A DNA stretch of 54,757 nucleotides, from the NCBI GenBank assembly GCA_003151275.1, contig PLXC01000159.1, forward strand, positions 1 through 54,757. Reading direction: 5' to 3'. The DNA comes from Candidatus Melainabacteria bacterium (GTDB lineage: Bacteria; Cyanobacteriota; Vampirovibrionia; Obscuribacterales; Obscuribacteraceae). The position numbers and the translations under genes were made by a program. Position 1 is the first letter of the stretch; each line of letters begins with the position of its first letter. The notes beneath the pieces were generated by a model that saw nothing but the letters and a program-made list of their open reading frames with translations, was not told where the DNA came from and searched no databases. This document shows positions 10,304 to 18,339 of the stretch, piece after piece.

Positions 10304-12108
10304 TCAGGCTCTCCCTGATCATAATTCGGAATGCGAATATAAAATCGGCTGCCTTTTCCTACTGCGCTTTGCACGCCTATTTCGCCGTTATGTCCTTCAG
10401 CGATCAATTTAGCAATTGCCAGTCCTAAACCAGTTCCCTTTACAGCGGCGGTGTTCGCGGATTTTGATTGTCGGAACTTCTCAAATATCAGCTCCTGATC
10501 CTCAGGAGGAATTCCAGGACCTTGATCGCTGACACTAATTTCGCTGACAGCGCCTAGGTTTTCGATCAACACAGTGACAGAGGATCCACGCGGGGAAAAT
10601 TTGATCGCGTTTGAAATCAGGTTTATTAAAACTCGAACCAGTCGCCGTTCGTCACCCAGCAAAGCGGCGTCTTTATTTGAACGAACAATTTTTACACCGA
10701 GCGATTGAGCCAGGAACTCAACTGAATCGCAAGCGGCTACACACACGTCCAATGCGCTTACTGCGCCAAGATCAAGAACTACTTTGCCAGCCTCCAATTT
10801 TTCCAAATCCAACAAATCCCGAATCAAATCCATCAATCGCTCGAGGCTTGCTTCAGCTTTGCGCAGAATTGATTGTGCCTGTTCAGAAAGACCGCCGGCT
10901 CCAGCAAGAAGCACCGAGAGTGTTGCTGAGATCGAGGACAGAGGTGTGCGTAAGTCATGGCTAACAATGGCTATGAAACGTTGCTTCATGCGATCTGCGG
11001 CGCGTCTCTCGCTAATATCATGAGCGACGCAATAGAACGATTGGTTATCGGGTGACCAGTTTACTTTCCAAAGAAAATCCTTAACTAATCCGCCATCGGA
11101 AACCAACTGTGATTCGAACTCCGCACTCTGCTTCGAGCGTGCAATCTCTTCAAGAGCAGCACGAAAAGCCGGCTCACTCTCCTTTGTTTGCAAAGAAAGA
11201 ATAGAGCGTCCTAATAATTCTTCGGTCGGATAGCCCCAGGCTTGAAGCGAGGCGGCACCAGCGGCGGTGACCCTAAATCTTTTATCGGCGGAACAAATTA
11301 CATCAGTGGCCACGTCTAGAATTGCCAATTCTTTTCTTCTTGCATCGTCAAGCACACACTCAGCTTGTTTCAAGGCTGTGTCTAGACTGGCAATCTCGTC
11401 ATCGCCCATAGGGAAATTTTTTAGGGGCGAGCGCATCGCTAACAAACGCGCATTCTCTTCAATCACTCCCAGTCGTTTCAAAATATCATTCAAGAAAAAC
11501 CAGGCAGCACCAATGGAAATAGCTATGCTGATCACGGTTCCGAGAACGAGAAGCCAGAATACTGAGTCTCTGATTCTTTCTTGCTCTTTGGGAGCAACTG
11601 ACTTCATCTCCGACTCAGCAGCGAGCAGATTCTTTGATAGTTGCTCAAAATCAAGCGATAAAGGCAACCCCGCTTTGCGCATGCGCACCAATTGAACTTC
11701 GGATGGCTGCCCACTGAGAAAGTCTTGCTTGCCTCTCTCAACCATCTTGATGGCGGCTTCGAATAGTTCTGGAGCTGGCGCTATTGCTTCTCTCAGCTCG
11801 GGGCGCAATTTACTCGTCTTATACATGATGGCAACGGCCTTGCGCACTTCCACAACGGTAGCGTCTACACTGCCGAACCTATTAGGATCATGACTGCCGC
11901 CCATCACGATACTACTCATGGTGCGCATGACGGCAGTCTGAGCAAGATTGAACTGCAGGAGCACATCTTTAGACTGTTCGTACTGATCGCTCTCCTGTTC
12001 AGCATAGTGCAAGAGCCCGGCCAACAAAACAACGAAAGAAATTTCGAACAATAGTGGTATCAGAACGAGCAAGAGCAGCTTATGCCATATCGACAATCCG
12101 ATGCTCAA
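10300..12108 (-). CDS. Membrane sensor histidine kinase, type B copy 3, first gene of the kinase array
   Basis: 602-residue sensor kinase that opens the six-gene array. Start TTG at 12108 has GGAG eight bases upstream. It has membrane segments near 9-33 and 182-206, HAMP, a PAS-like region beginning ILDVATDVICS, HisKA with VSHDLRTPL (His384), N box INLISNAIKFSP, G1 DQGPGIP and G2 GTGLGLAI. It is the most divergent of the three B copies. Only about 30 bases separate the start from the hairpin that ends the upstream TPR gene. The array's promoter must therefore overlap that terminator or lie further upstream, or the array relies on read-through. Confidence 0.92.
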   Translation of the reverse strand: MSIGLSIWHKLLLLVLIPLLFEISFVVLLAGLLHYAEQESDQYEQSKDVLLQFNLAQTAVMRTMSSIVMGGSHDPNRFGSVDATVVEVRKAVAIMYKTSKLRPELREAIAPAPELFEAAIKMVERGKQDFLSGQPSEVQLVRMRKAGLPLSLDFEQLSKNLLAAESEMKSVAPKEQERIRDSVFWLLVLGTVISIAISIGAAWFFLNDILKRLGVIEENARLLAMRSPLKNFPMGDDEIASLDTALKQAECVLDDARRKELAILDVATDVICSADKRFRVTAAGAASLQAWGYPTEELLGRSILSLQTKESEPAFRAALEEIARSKQSAEFESQLVSDGGLVKDFLWKVNWSPDNQSFYCVAHDISERRAADRMKQRFIAIVSHDLRTPLSSISATLSVLLAGAGGLSEQAQSILRKAEASLERLMDLIRDLLDLEKLEAGKVVLDLGAVSALDVCVAACDSVEFLAQSLGVKIVRSNKDAALLGDERRLVRVLINLISNAIKFSPRGSSVTVLIENLGAVSEISVSDQGPGIPPEDQELIFEKFRQSKSANTAAVKGTGLGLAIAKLIAEGHNGEIGVQSAVGKGSRFYIRIPNYDQGEPE

Positions 12109-12128
12109 AACGATGTCTCCAGGCCAGG

Positions 12129-12161
12129 CAAAAGAAAAGCGCCGGGATATTTCCCGACGCT
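12129..12161 (-). terminator. Rho-independent terminator of the TPR gene
   Basis: On the minus strand, 10 bases after the TPR stop codon, AGCGUCGGGA pairs with UCCCGGCGCU (10 pairs including one G-U) around an AAUA loop. UUUUCUUUU follows. This is a canonical intrinsic terminator between the TPR gene and the kinase array. Confidence 0.88.
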
Positions 12162-12170
12162 CTCTGATAA

Positions 12171-14048
12171 TTACTTTCCTTGCTTTTCTTTCAACTCAAG
12201 CTTGTAGGCTTTGTTTTCTAGCGAGGTGATTTTCTTGTTCAATTTTTCCAGCTCTTTAGGCGGCAAATCGGGAGAGAGCGCAATATAAGCGCGATATTGA
12301 ACAATAGCTTCGCGCAAATCTTTAGACGCGGGTGGTGACAATTTTTCTAGCGTCTGTCCAATACCAAGTCTGGAAGCGGCAATTTTCGGATTGCCATAAA
12401 TGGATGAATGATACTTATCAATGGCACTAGCTAATTGCTTCTTACGAGACAAATCATCAGCCAGGGTAAGGTCTTGCTTAGCAGCATCTTGGGCTTTAGA
12501 GACCAAATCCAAACCGCGTTTCGATCTTTCTTCGCCACCAGGATAGGAGCCAGCCTTCTTATACGCAGCCTGTGCATTTGGCAAGTCCTTAATCATCAGT
12601 GCTAAATCGGCAACTGCAAAAGTCTGTTTTGCATCGGTAGCGCTGCCTATTACTTGATTGAGCTGTGCGTCGGCATCTTTAAACTTGTTCTGAGCAAGGA
12701 GAGCTTCTGCATACGCAATGCGCTCGCCGTTATTTGTTGGAGTGCCGATTGACGCAAGGTCTACTTTCTCGCCTGACATTGAACGCAATTTTGCTTGAGC
12801 CAGACGCAACTCCATATCATTTGGATTCATTTTGACAGCTTGATCGATCATCTTCTTTGCAGACTCGTACTCGTTTGAAACAAAGAAAGCGCCCGTGGCT
12901 TCTTTATTTGCCTTCAGGTAATACGCGCGCGTCAGTCCTTTTGCAGCCATTGAATTGTTTGGATCAGTATCGAGTACTGTGCGATATTCTTTGATCGCGT
13001 CATCCAGCTTTTCTAACTTGAGACTTTCGTCTGCGACACGAGAATGAAGCACAGCGTTGGTCGGCATCATTTCTAAACCAGAGCGCAAATCGGCAATTGA
13101 ATGTTCGAGGTCGCCGCGTGCTTCGCGAATATCTGCGATACCTAAGTATGCATCTGGATTTTCAGGCTTGATTCGAATCGATTCCTGAAACTCTTTTATG
13201 CCGGCGACAGTATTTCCTTGCTGTGTATAAGCTTGTCCCATGGACAATCTTGCCGGTGCACTGTTTGGATTTTGATACAGCGATGTGTTCAACTCTTTGA
13301 TTGCATCATCAAGTTGACCTTGCCTGAGATAAGTGGTGCCCAATCCGTAGTGAGCAGTTGAATTGCCGGAGTTAAGCGCAATTGCTTGTTTGAACGCAGT
13401 CATTGCGTCGACCAAATTGCTTTGTTGGAGTTTTACAACACCTAAACCGGCAAAAGCCTCGGAGTACTGCGGATCGATCTGGGTTGCTTGTTTGAACTCG
13501 TTTACGGAATCATCAAGGCGTCCCTGTTCTTTGTAGATCATACCGAGGGTATAGTGCGCTTCCGGCATACCTGGATCGATTGCCAATCCTTGGTTGCACT
13601 CGGCTTCAGCGGTTTTTAGCAGAGATTCTTTGTTTTTGATAATTGTATTTGACGATGACTGCAAGCGGTTGAACTGCACCATAGCTTTGCCACTATGTGC
13701 CATGGCATTGCGCGGATCCATGGCTAATGCCTTATCAAACTGATCCGATGCAGCATCCAATTTAAACTGCTTAGCGTATGCCATTCCCAACCCAACTAAA
13801 GCGGGCACGCTTTTGGCGTTCTTGCCGACGACAGCTCTGTACAAATCTGCGGCGTCAGCGTACTTTCCTTTCAACATAAGATCATCTGCCATTACAACTT
13901 CGCGATCGATCTTTATCTTCAGTAATTTCTTTGCGATCAAACGACCGTCATTATTTCCAGAAGCGATTCCCGGTAGCGCCGCTTGTCCTAAACCGAAAGT
14001 ACTGGCAACTACAAGACCTAACTTTAGAAACGAAATTCTAGACTTCAT
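12171..14048 (-). CDS. Exported TPR-repeat protein
   Basis: 625-residue protein of tetratricopeptide repeats, probably a periplasmic or surface scaffold; no enzyme motif is visible. Residues 1-30 form a signal peptide (MKSRISFLKLGLVVASTFGL, cleavage near AALPGIASG). From about residue 50 to 400, roughly ten TPR units follow, with the usual G-Y-A-F-P pattern (for example LGMAYAKQFKLDAASDQFDK and ALAMDPRN). The C-terminal third is a looser helical region rich in Lys and Ala. GGGAG five bases before the ATG supports the start. It ends in a strong terminator, so it is probably monocistronic. Partner and role cannot be read from the sequence. Confidence 0.85.
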   Translation of the reverse strand: MKSRISFLKLGLVVASTFGLGQAALPGIASGNNDGRLIAKKLLKIKIDREVVMADDLMLKGKYADAADLYRAVVGKNAKSVPALVGLGMAYAKQFKLDAASDQFDKALAMDPRNAMAHSGKAMVQFNRLQSSSNTIIKNKESLLKTAEAECNQGLAIDPGMPEAHYTLGMIYKEQGRLDDSVNEFKQATQIDPQYSEAFAGLGVVKLQQSNLVDAMTAFKQAIALNSGNSTAHYGLGTTYLRQGQLDDAIKELNTSLYQNPNSAPARLSMGQAYTQQGNTVAGIKEFQESIRIKPENPDAYLGIADIREARGDLEHSIADLRSGLEMMPTNAVLHSRVADESLKLEKLDDAIKEYRTVLDTDPNNSMAAKGLTRAYYLKANKEATGAFFVSNEYESAKKMIDQAVKMNPNDMELRLAQAKLRSMSGEKVDLASIGTPTNNGERIAYAEALLAQNKFKDADAQLNQVIGSATDAKQTFAVADLALMIKDLPNAQAAYKKAGSYPGGEERSKRGLDLVSKAQDAAKQDLTLADDLSRKKQLASAIDKYHSSIYGNPKIAASRLGIGQTLEKLSPPASKDLREAIVQYRAYIALSPDLPPKELEKLNKKITSLENKAYKLELKEKQGK

Positions 14049-14481
14049 AAAATCTCCCGCAAGGTATAACTAACATCCGAACTTTCTACAGGCGTCAACA
14101 ATCATATAGTTGTACCTTATATTGATCGCTCCGTCGCCTTCAGTTCCTTCGGCTCCTCCGCTCTGACCCGTTCGCTGCGCACGTCACGCCGTGCTCCGCT
14201 CTCTACAGCTTCGTTACTGTTTTATATTGATCGCTCCGTCGCCTTCAGTTCCTTCGGCTTCCTCGGCTCCTCCGCTCGCTACAACTTCGTAAATGTTTTG
14301 TATTGAACCCACGCTCCGCTCTCTACAACTTCGGTTTCTGTTTTGTATTGAACCGGTCGCCTTCGGTTCTGTCGGCTGTTCCGCTCAGATCCGCGCGCTT
14401 CGCTCGCTACAGGCGGGTTGGTCCTATAATTAAATGCATCCATACTTCTAGCGAGTCTATCTATATATAGAGGGGTTTATT
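14049..14481. repeat. Intergenic region with short imperfect direct repeats
   Basis: A 433-base gene-free stretch between two divergently oriented genes. A 38-base unit starting TTATATTGATCGCTCCGTCG occurs exactly twice, at 14117-14154 and 14222-14259. Shorter relatives follow: TTTTGTATTGAACC near 14295 and 14341, and CGCTCCGCTCTCTACA-CTTCG three times between about 14190 and 14335. The repeats do not have CRISPR geometry. A TATAAT at 14425-14430, without a good -35, may be the -10 of the yebC promoter. No terminator or structured RNA family was recognised. Confidence 0.7.
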
Positions 14482-15237
14482 GTGTCCGGTCATTCCAAGT
14501 GGGCAACTATCAAAAGGGCCAAGGCCGTAACTGATGCCAAAAGAGGCACCGTTTATGCGCGCATGGCGCGCGAAATTATCGTCGCAGCAAAACAAGGCGG
14601 TGATCCGACGGCAAATTTTCGTTTGAGACAAGCCATCGAGCGCGCCAAAGCTGAGGGTGTTCCAAATGACAACATCCAGCGAGCAATAGAAAAGGGCACA
14701 GGCACAGGTGCTGCAGATGCCTATGAAGAATTGACATATGAAGGATACGGACCCGGGGGCGTGGCGGTGATGGTGCGATGCACAACTGATAACCGAAATC
14801 GCACCGCCGGAGACATCCGCAGCTATTTTTCAAAGTACGGCGGCAACCTCGGCGACACCGGATGCGTCGGCTGGAATTTTAAAGAACGCGGCGAAATTCA
14901 AGTCACGAAAACCAAAACTTTAGATGAGAACAACCTGCTTGCTGCGGCTGTGGACGCGGGTGCAGAGGATCTTGAGACCGATGCTGAAGATTGCATATTA
15001 GTAGTATGCGAACCTTTCCAACTCGAACCCGTTCGCAACGCTTTGGAAAAATCCGGATACGAAATTACCTCAGCACAAGTTTCGATGGCACCAAATTCGA
15101 CTGTCGAGATAGCAACTGCAGACACCGCAAAGCAGCTTCTCAGGCTGCTCGACGCGCTTGAGAATCACGACGACGTGCAAAATGTGTACGCGAATTTCGA
15201 CATGGACGAGAAGTGGCTTCAGGAATTAGTTAGCTAA
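14482..15237 (+). CDS. yebC: YebC/PmpR family DNA-binding regulatory protein
   Basis: 251-residue member of the YebC/TACO1 family. The family was long annotated as transcriptional regulators, and more recent work links members to translation of difficult peptide sequences. The start is GTG with GAGGGG six bases upstream, giving MSGHSKWATIKRAK, the hallmark family N-terminus. Further family signatures are AREIIVAAKQGGDP, AIERAKAEGVPNDNI, TYEGYGPGGVAV and NRNRTAGDIRSYFSKYGGNLG. The length is normal for the family. It stands alone ahead of a 544-base spacer. Confidence 0.97.
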   Translation: MSGHSKWATIKRAKAVTDAKRGTVYARMAREIIVAAKQGGDPTANFRLRQAIERAKAEGVPNDNIQRAIEKGTGTGAADAYEELTYEGYGPGGVAVMVRCTTDNRNRTAGDIRSYFSKYGGNLGDTGCVGWNFKERGEIQVTKTKTLDENNLLAAAVDAGAEDLETDAEDCILVVCEPFQLEPVRNALEKSGYEITSAQVSMAPNSTVEIATADTAKQLLRLLDALENHDDVQNVYANFDMDEKWLQELVS

Positions 15238-15781
15238 AAATGGCTTGTTTAGCCTGTCGCACGCTGCATCGATAAGCTCAAGTAATTGCAACGAAACGTT
15301 ACCTGAATTGTACGTGCACTTGGTAACGGGCATATAGCCTGAAGCTTCAAGTGGATATGCAGATTGCGCCGATCGCAAGTCACGCGAATACGTGAAAAGG
15401 GACAGAATTAGGCGCAGTTAAGAGATCTTTTTACACAGCGTTACCTTCCCTACATGACTACCAACTCTTGTCATTCTTGTGAGACCGGTTTCATGTTCCA
15501 AGGTTGTGCTCAGCACTATCGATATACAGAAAACATAGTTTCCACGCCGGTTTCGAAGAGCTGTCAACCCCTCGGAATTTAGAGATTTGCCATAAACCAG
15601 CTAACCATCACAGACTCAACGAAATTCGATTTGTCAGGGGATCTTTGACGCGCCACCAGAAGGTTTGGTAACGTACGCCTGCTTCGAGACCCAACTTGCA
15701 AGTTTGGCGTAAGGGAAGCAGATCAGCTCTAGTACCACTACATAGTGCGTACTAAAGAAGGTCCTCTATCCAGAGAAATCG
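15238..15781 (+). other. Long gene-poor leader region before the RlpA-like gene
   Basis: 544 bases without a recognised gene. Inverted repeat CGTTACC (15297-15303) / GGTAACG (15322-15328) brackets an 18-base loop. The same two 7-mers recur at about 15439 and 15667, so alternative long-range pairings are possible. A 42-codon open frame (15454-15582, MTTNSCHSCETGF...) with four Cys lacks a ribosome site. Cell-wall hydrolase and RlpA genes are sometimes preceded by the c-di-AMP (ydaO) riboswitch, but I could not place its conserved core here. Whether this is a structured 5' UTR remains open. Confidence 0.35.
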
Positions 15782-16672
15782 GTGAAATCTGTGAATTCAG
15801 GAAAAAAGGTTAGTCTGTCCGTTGCCGCCTTGGCATTTACCCTTGGCTGTGGTTTTCTTACACAGCCGGCAAATGCGTTTCAGGCTAGCGACATACAACC
15901 AGAAGTAGTTTCGAACGTCTGGGAGGAAAACAACGCTGAATACGCGTCTGTTTCTCTGAACGGCAAAGACCTCCTTACCTATAAAGCGAATATTGATAAT
16001 CATGTCGCCGAAGAAAAGGCTGAAGATTTGGCCGACAAGATCAAAGACATGATGCAAGAAGACAAATTTGATGCCACCAAGTTGCTGCCTGCCAAAGAAG
16101 GCGAAATGGCTGCACTTAAGATGGATGGAGCTACCGTTCTTAAATTTGACGTTTCTCAAACAGTTGACGGCAATAAGCCGAGCTCGGGTTCGGCACTAGA
16201 ACAAAGCTTGAAGATGGTAAATGTAATTCGTGTAGCAATGGGCGCACCGGCTTTGCCTAGCTCATTCTTGAAAACGGGCGAAGTTCCGGCGGCAAATGCT
16301 ACTGCTGCCACTTCAGCTCCTGCCAATAAGTTAGGTATGCTCCGGTTTGCCAAGGCAATCGGAAGTAAATTCAGCGGTCATGCTTCCTGGTATGGTGGCA
16401 AATTCCATGGTCGGAAAACATCTGATGGAAGTAGATTCGATCAAGATGGCTTGACGGCCGCACATAGAAGTTTACCTTTCGGCACAAAATTGCTGGTCAT
16501 GAACAGGAAGACCGGCGACTCATGCGTCGTTCAAGTTAACGATCGCGGACCTTTCATCGGTAATCGAGTGATCGATTTATCAAGAGGCGCGGCTCGTCGA
16601 TTGAACATGCTCGGGTCCGGAGTTGCAGTCGTAGACTGTCTCGTGCTTCGCCCAGACGGTACCGAACTTTAA
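15782..16672 (+). CDS. rlpA: RlpA-like septal ring lytic transglycosylase / DPBB-domain exported protein
   Basis: 296-residue exported protein ending in a double-psi beta-barrel domain of the RlpA type, which in studied members cleaves denuded glycan strands in the periplasm. Residues 1-32 are a signal peptide (cleavage after ANA). Residues 33-190 are a poorly conserved region rich in Lys, Ala and Asp. The DPBB domain spans about 200-290 with GHASWYGGKFHGRKTSDG, LPFGTKLLV and VQVNDRGPF, then RVIDLSRGAARRLN. The usual catalytic Asp is present in NDRGPF. There is no SPOR domain, unlike Escherichia coli RlpA. The start is the GTG at 15782; a second in-frame GTG lies four codons on. Confident for the domain, less so for actual enzyme activity. 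Confidence 0.88.
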   Translation: MKSVNSGKKVSLSVAALAFTLGCGFLTQPANAFQASDIQPEVVSNVWEENNAEYASVSLNGKDLLTYKANIDNHVAEEKAEDLADKIKDMMQEDKFDATKLLPAKEGEMAALKMDGATVLKFDVSQTVDGNKPSSGSALEQSLKMVNVIRVAMGAPALPSSFLKTGEVPAANATAATSAPANKLGMLRFAKAIGSKFSGHASWYGGKFHGRKTSDGSRFDQDGLTAAHRSLPFGTKLLVMNRKTGDSCVVQVNDRGPFIGNRVIDLSRGAARRLNMLGSGVAVVDCLVLRPDGTEL

Positions 16673-16740
16673 GTTAGAACCTGAGAGCAGCGCATTTCTG
16701 TTAGAATTCAATCACTTTAGGCATTCCAAAACGTAAATCG

Positions 16741-16820
16741 CTCCTTGAGCGCTGCCAGCCTGGCGGCTTTGCGGACAAAAGAGTGGTTTTCAATGCCGGC
16801 TGAAAACCGGCGCTCAGGAG
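16741..16820 (+). promoter_or_regulatory. Nested inverted repeats sequestering the gltX ribosome binding site
   Basis: CTCCT (16741-16745) plus GAGCGC (16747-16752) pair with GCGCTC (16810-16815) plus AGGAG (16816-16820), with T16746 bulged. This 11-pair outer stem buries the gltX Shine-Dalgarno. Inside, GGTTTTCA (16785-16792) pairs perfectly with TGAAAACC (16801-16808). A competing hairpin, GCCGG (16795-16799) with CCGGC (16807-16811), would break both stems and free the AGGAG. The element may equally be a dispersed palindromic repeat that landed here. Confidence 0.5.
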
Positions 16821-16826
16821 ATAACC

Positions 16827-18302
16827 GTGTCCAGCTCCGTTCGAGTAAGAATTGCGCCCAGCCCCACTGGTACTCTGCACTTGGGCACAGCAAGAACTGC
16901 TCTTTACAATTTCCTGTTTGCGCGCCGCCATGAAGGTGCTTTCATCTTGCGTCTTGAAGACACTGACGAAGAGCGTTCCAAAGAGGAATACACCGACGAC
17001 ATCATTGCCGGTTTGAAGTGGCTTTGCATCAATTGGGACGAAGGACCGGACATTGGCGGCCCGCATCCACCTTATCGTCAAACGCAAAAAATCGATCATT
17101 ACAGCAATCTCGCCAATAGCTTGATCTCAAAAGGCTTGGCGTATCTTGCATACGAAAGTCCAGCTGAACTTGAAGCATTGCGAGAACAACAAAAAAGCAC
17201 TAGTCAAGCTCACCGCTACGATAACAGTGGCCGTCATTTAAACGATGCTGACTTGAAAAAGTATGAGCAAGAAGGTCGCGCTCCGATGATCCGCTTTAAG
17301 GTCGAGGAACCGCGGATAGTGTCATGGAATGATGCGATAAAAGGCGAAATATCCGTCGATACCGCGGACCTTGGTGGCGACATGGTGATCGTCAAATCTA
17401 ACGGTGTTGCGATCTACAATTTCGCAGTTGTGATCGATGACATCGATATGAAGATGACGCACGTCATCCGCGGAGAAGATCATATCCACAACACCGCCAA
17501 ACAAATTCTTTTGTACGAAGCACTCGGATACGAACATCCTGTCTTCGGTCATACTGCGCTAATTCAAGACACAGAACACCGCAAGTTATCTAAACGCTTG
17601 CATGGCGAATCTGTGCACATCGACAATTATCGGATATTAGGTTACATGCCTGAAGCGATGGTAAATTATCTCGCGCAAATGAGTTGGACACCACAAGTGG
17701 AAACCGGTGAAGCAAAAGAAATATTCACCCTTGAAGAAGCGAGCAAGTTATTTGAGCTCGAGAGAGTCAGTAAGAGTGCAGCCGTGTTTGATCTGCAACG
17801 ATTGAATTGGTTTAACGCCCACTACATTCGCAGTTTGCCTTTGTCTGTAATCACTGACAGAGCGGCACCATTTTTGGAGCAATTCAATCTTTCTGAGTAC
17901 TCGCGTGAGCAGCTAGAACAGCTAATCGACACAGTTCGTTCTGGATTATCCGTATTAAGTGAACTACCCGATGCTGTGCGCTTCTACTTCGGTGAAACTT
18001 TGGCGATCCCGCAGGAATTGAAAGACGAACACTTATGCACCGAGTCAGCCAAGAAAATCATGTCACAGACTTTAGAGAGTTTGAAGGACGTTCCGTGGAG
18101 CGAACCTGCTGGCTGCAAGAAATTCGTCGACAAGGTGGGTAAAGATTTGGCAATCAAGGGCAAGGATTTGTACTGGCCATTGCGTGTTGCGTTGTCTGGC
18201 TCGACGCACGGACCCGACATGGGCTTCATGATTTCAATACTCGGTGAAAAGCGCGTCAAAGCCAGATTAGAGTCGGCTTTGAATCTGTGTAGTCAGGTCT
18301 GA
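16827..18302 (+). CDS. gltX: Glutamyl-tRNA synthetase
   Basis: 491-residue class I synthetase charging tRNA-Glu (and often tRNA-Gln in bacteria lacking GlnRS). The HIGH signature is HLGT (18-21) in APSPTGTLHLGTARTAL. The KMSKS equivalent is KLSKR (253-257). Between them are LRLEDTD and IRGEDHI, typical of GluRS. The C-terminal anticodon-binding helical domain is complete and the length is normal. GTG start with AGGAG six bases upstream; that site can be hidden in a leader hairpin. cysS follows 37 bases downstream on the same strand, the gltX-cysS order seen in many bacteria. Confidence 0.98.
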   Translation: MSSSVRVRIAPSPTGTLHLGTARTALYNFLFARRHEGAFILRLEDTDEERSKEEYTDDIIAGLKWLCINWDEGPDIGGPHPPYRQTQKIDHYSNLANSLISKGLAYLAYESPAELEALREQQKSTSQAHRYDNSGRHLNDADLKKYEQEGRAPMIRFKVEEPRIVSWNDAIKGEISVDTADLGGDMVIVKSNGVAIYNFAVVIDDIDMKMTHVIRGEDHIHNTAKQILLYEALGYEHPVFGHTALIQDTEHRKLSKRLHGESVHIDNYRILGYMPEAMVNYLAQMSWTPQVETGEAKEIFTLEEASKLFELERVSKSAAVFDLQRLNWFNAHYIRSLPLSVITDRAAPFLEQFNLSEYSREQLEQLIDTVRSGLSVLSELPDAVRFYFGETLAIPQELKDEHLCTESAKKIMSQTLESLKDVPWSEPAGCKKFVDKVGKDLAIKGKDLYWPLRVALSGSTHGPDMGFMISILGEKRVKARLESALNLCSQV

Positions 18303-18339
18303 TACCAACAGTGTCACTCCCTATTACGTAGATAACCTT

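Noticed and set aside
1165..12108. Insertion sequence or phage origin of the kinase array
   Set aside because: No transposase, terminal repeats or integrase are present; simple tandem duplication explains the pattern.
14117..14360. CRISPR array or tRNA cluster in the repeat spacer
   Set aside because: Only two full copies of the long unit, irregular spacing, no spacers and no cloverleaf.
15238..15781. c-di-AMP (ydaO) riboswitch before the RlpA-like gene
   Set aside because: A CAGCTAACC string is present near 15600, but the other conserved segments of the class could not be placed in order; only a covariance-model search could decide.
16741..16826. T-box leader for gltX
   Set aside because: No T-box sequence, specifier loop or terminator/antiterminator pair was found; the structure instead covers the ribosome site.
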